Position numbers and translations under genes: made by a program. A stretch of 5,358 nt of DNA from an uncultured Bacillus sp. GTDB taxonomy: Bacteria; Bacillota; Bacilli; Bacillales_B; DSM-18226. A model generated the notes under the pieces. The model was given only the letters and a program-made list of their open reading frames with translations. It was not told the DNA's origin and did not search any database. Of this stretch, positions 5,356-5,358 are shown piece by piece. Within the stretch, counting starts at the first letter, position 1; every line of letters begins with the position of its first letter. Location of the stretch: NCBI RefSeq assembly GCF_946478885.1, contig NZ_CAMLDX010000149.1, positions 1 through 5,358 on the forward strand, read 5' to 3'.

Positions 5356-5358
5356 TAT

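Overview
The window holds the promoter-proximal half of a purine biosynthesis operon, read entirely on the minus strand, in the order guanine riboswitch - purE - purK - purB - purC - purS - purQ - purL (only the first 16 codons of purL are inside). The gene order, the three-part FGAM synthase (separate PurS, PurQ and PurL), the strong AGGAGG ribosome binding sites, the moderate to low GC and the close resemblance of PurQ, PurB and PurK to the Bacillus subtilis proteins as I remember them point to a Bacillaceae member (Bacillus in the broad sense). I cannot name the genus from the sequence alone.

Layout, in transcription order. From 5355 to 5286 lies a guanine-class purine riboswitch aptamer. 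It is followed by a spacer hairpin (5224-5260) and a strong intrinsic terminator (5146-5201). A 16-pair antiterminator can be drawn between the aptamer's 3' P1 strand and the upper part of the terminator, so the ON/OFF switch is visible in the sequence. The promoter lies beyond the right edge of the window. Between the riboswitch terminator and purE are about 400 bases that I cannot match to a known gene. They contain a second terminator-like inverted repeat, an AT-rich stretch with a small inverted repeat and a weak promoter-like pair, and a GC-richer block with an open frame lacking an ATG start. This block also carries a plus-strand terminator-like hairpin. It is the least ordinary part of the window.

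The structural genes follow in a compact run. purE/purK, purC/purS, purS/purQ and purQ/purL overlap by 17, 8, 4 and 17 bases, which suggests translational coupling. purK and purB are 34 bases apart. The only real gap inside the operon is purB-purC (132 bases), which carries a near-perfect palindrome of the REP-like kind plus a second, weaker hairpin.

Functionally, PurK and PurE convert AIR to CAIR through N5-CAIR. PurC adds aspartate to make SAICAR and PurB releases fumarate to give AICAR. PurB also acts later, on adenylosuccinate. PurS, PurQ and PurL form the FGAM synthase that works earlier in the pathway. All six complete genes look intact with their key residues present. Long plus-strand open frames opposite purC, purB and purK are antisense shadows. 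I see no CRISPR array, tRNA, rRNA or intact mobile element.
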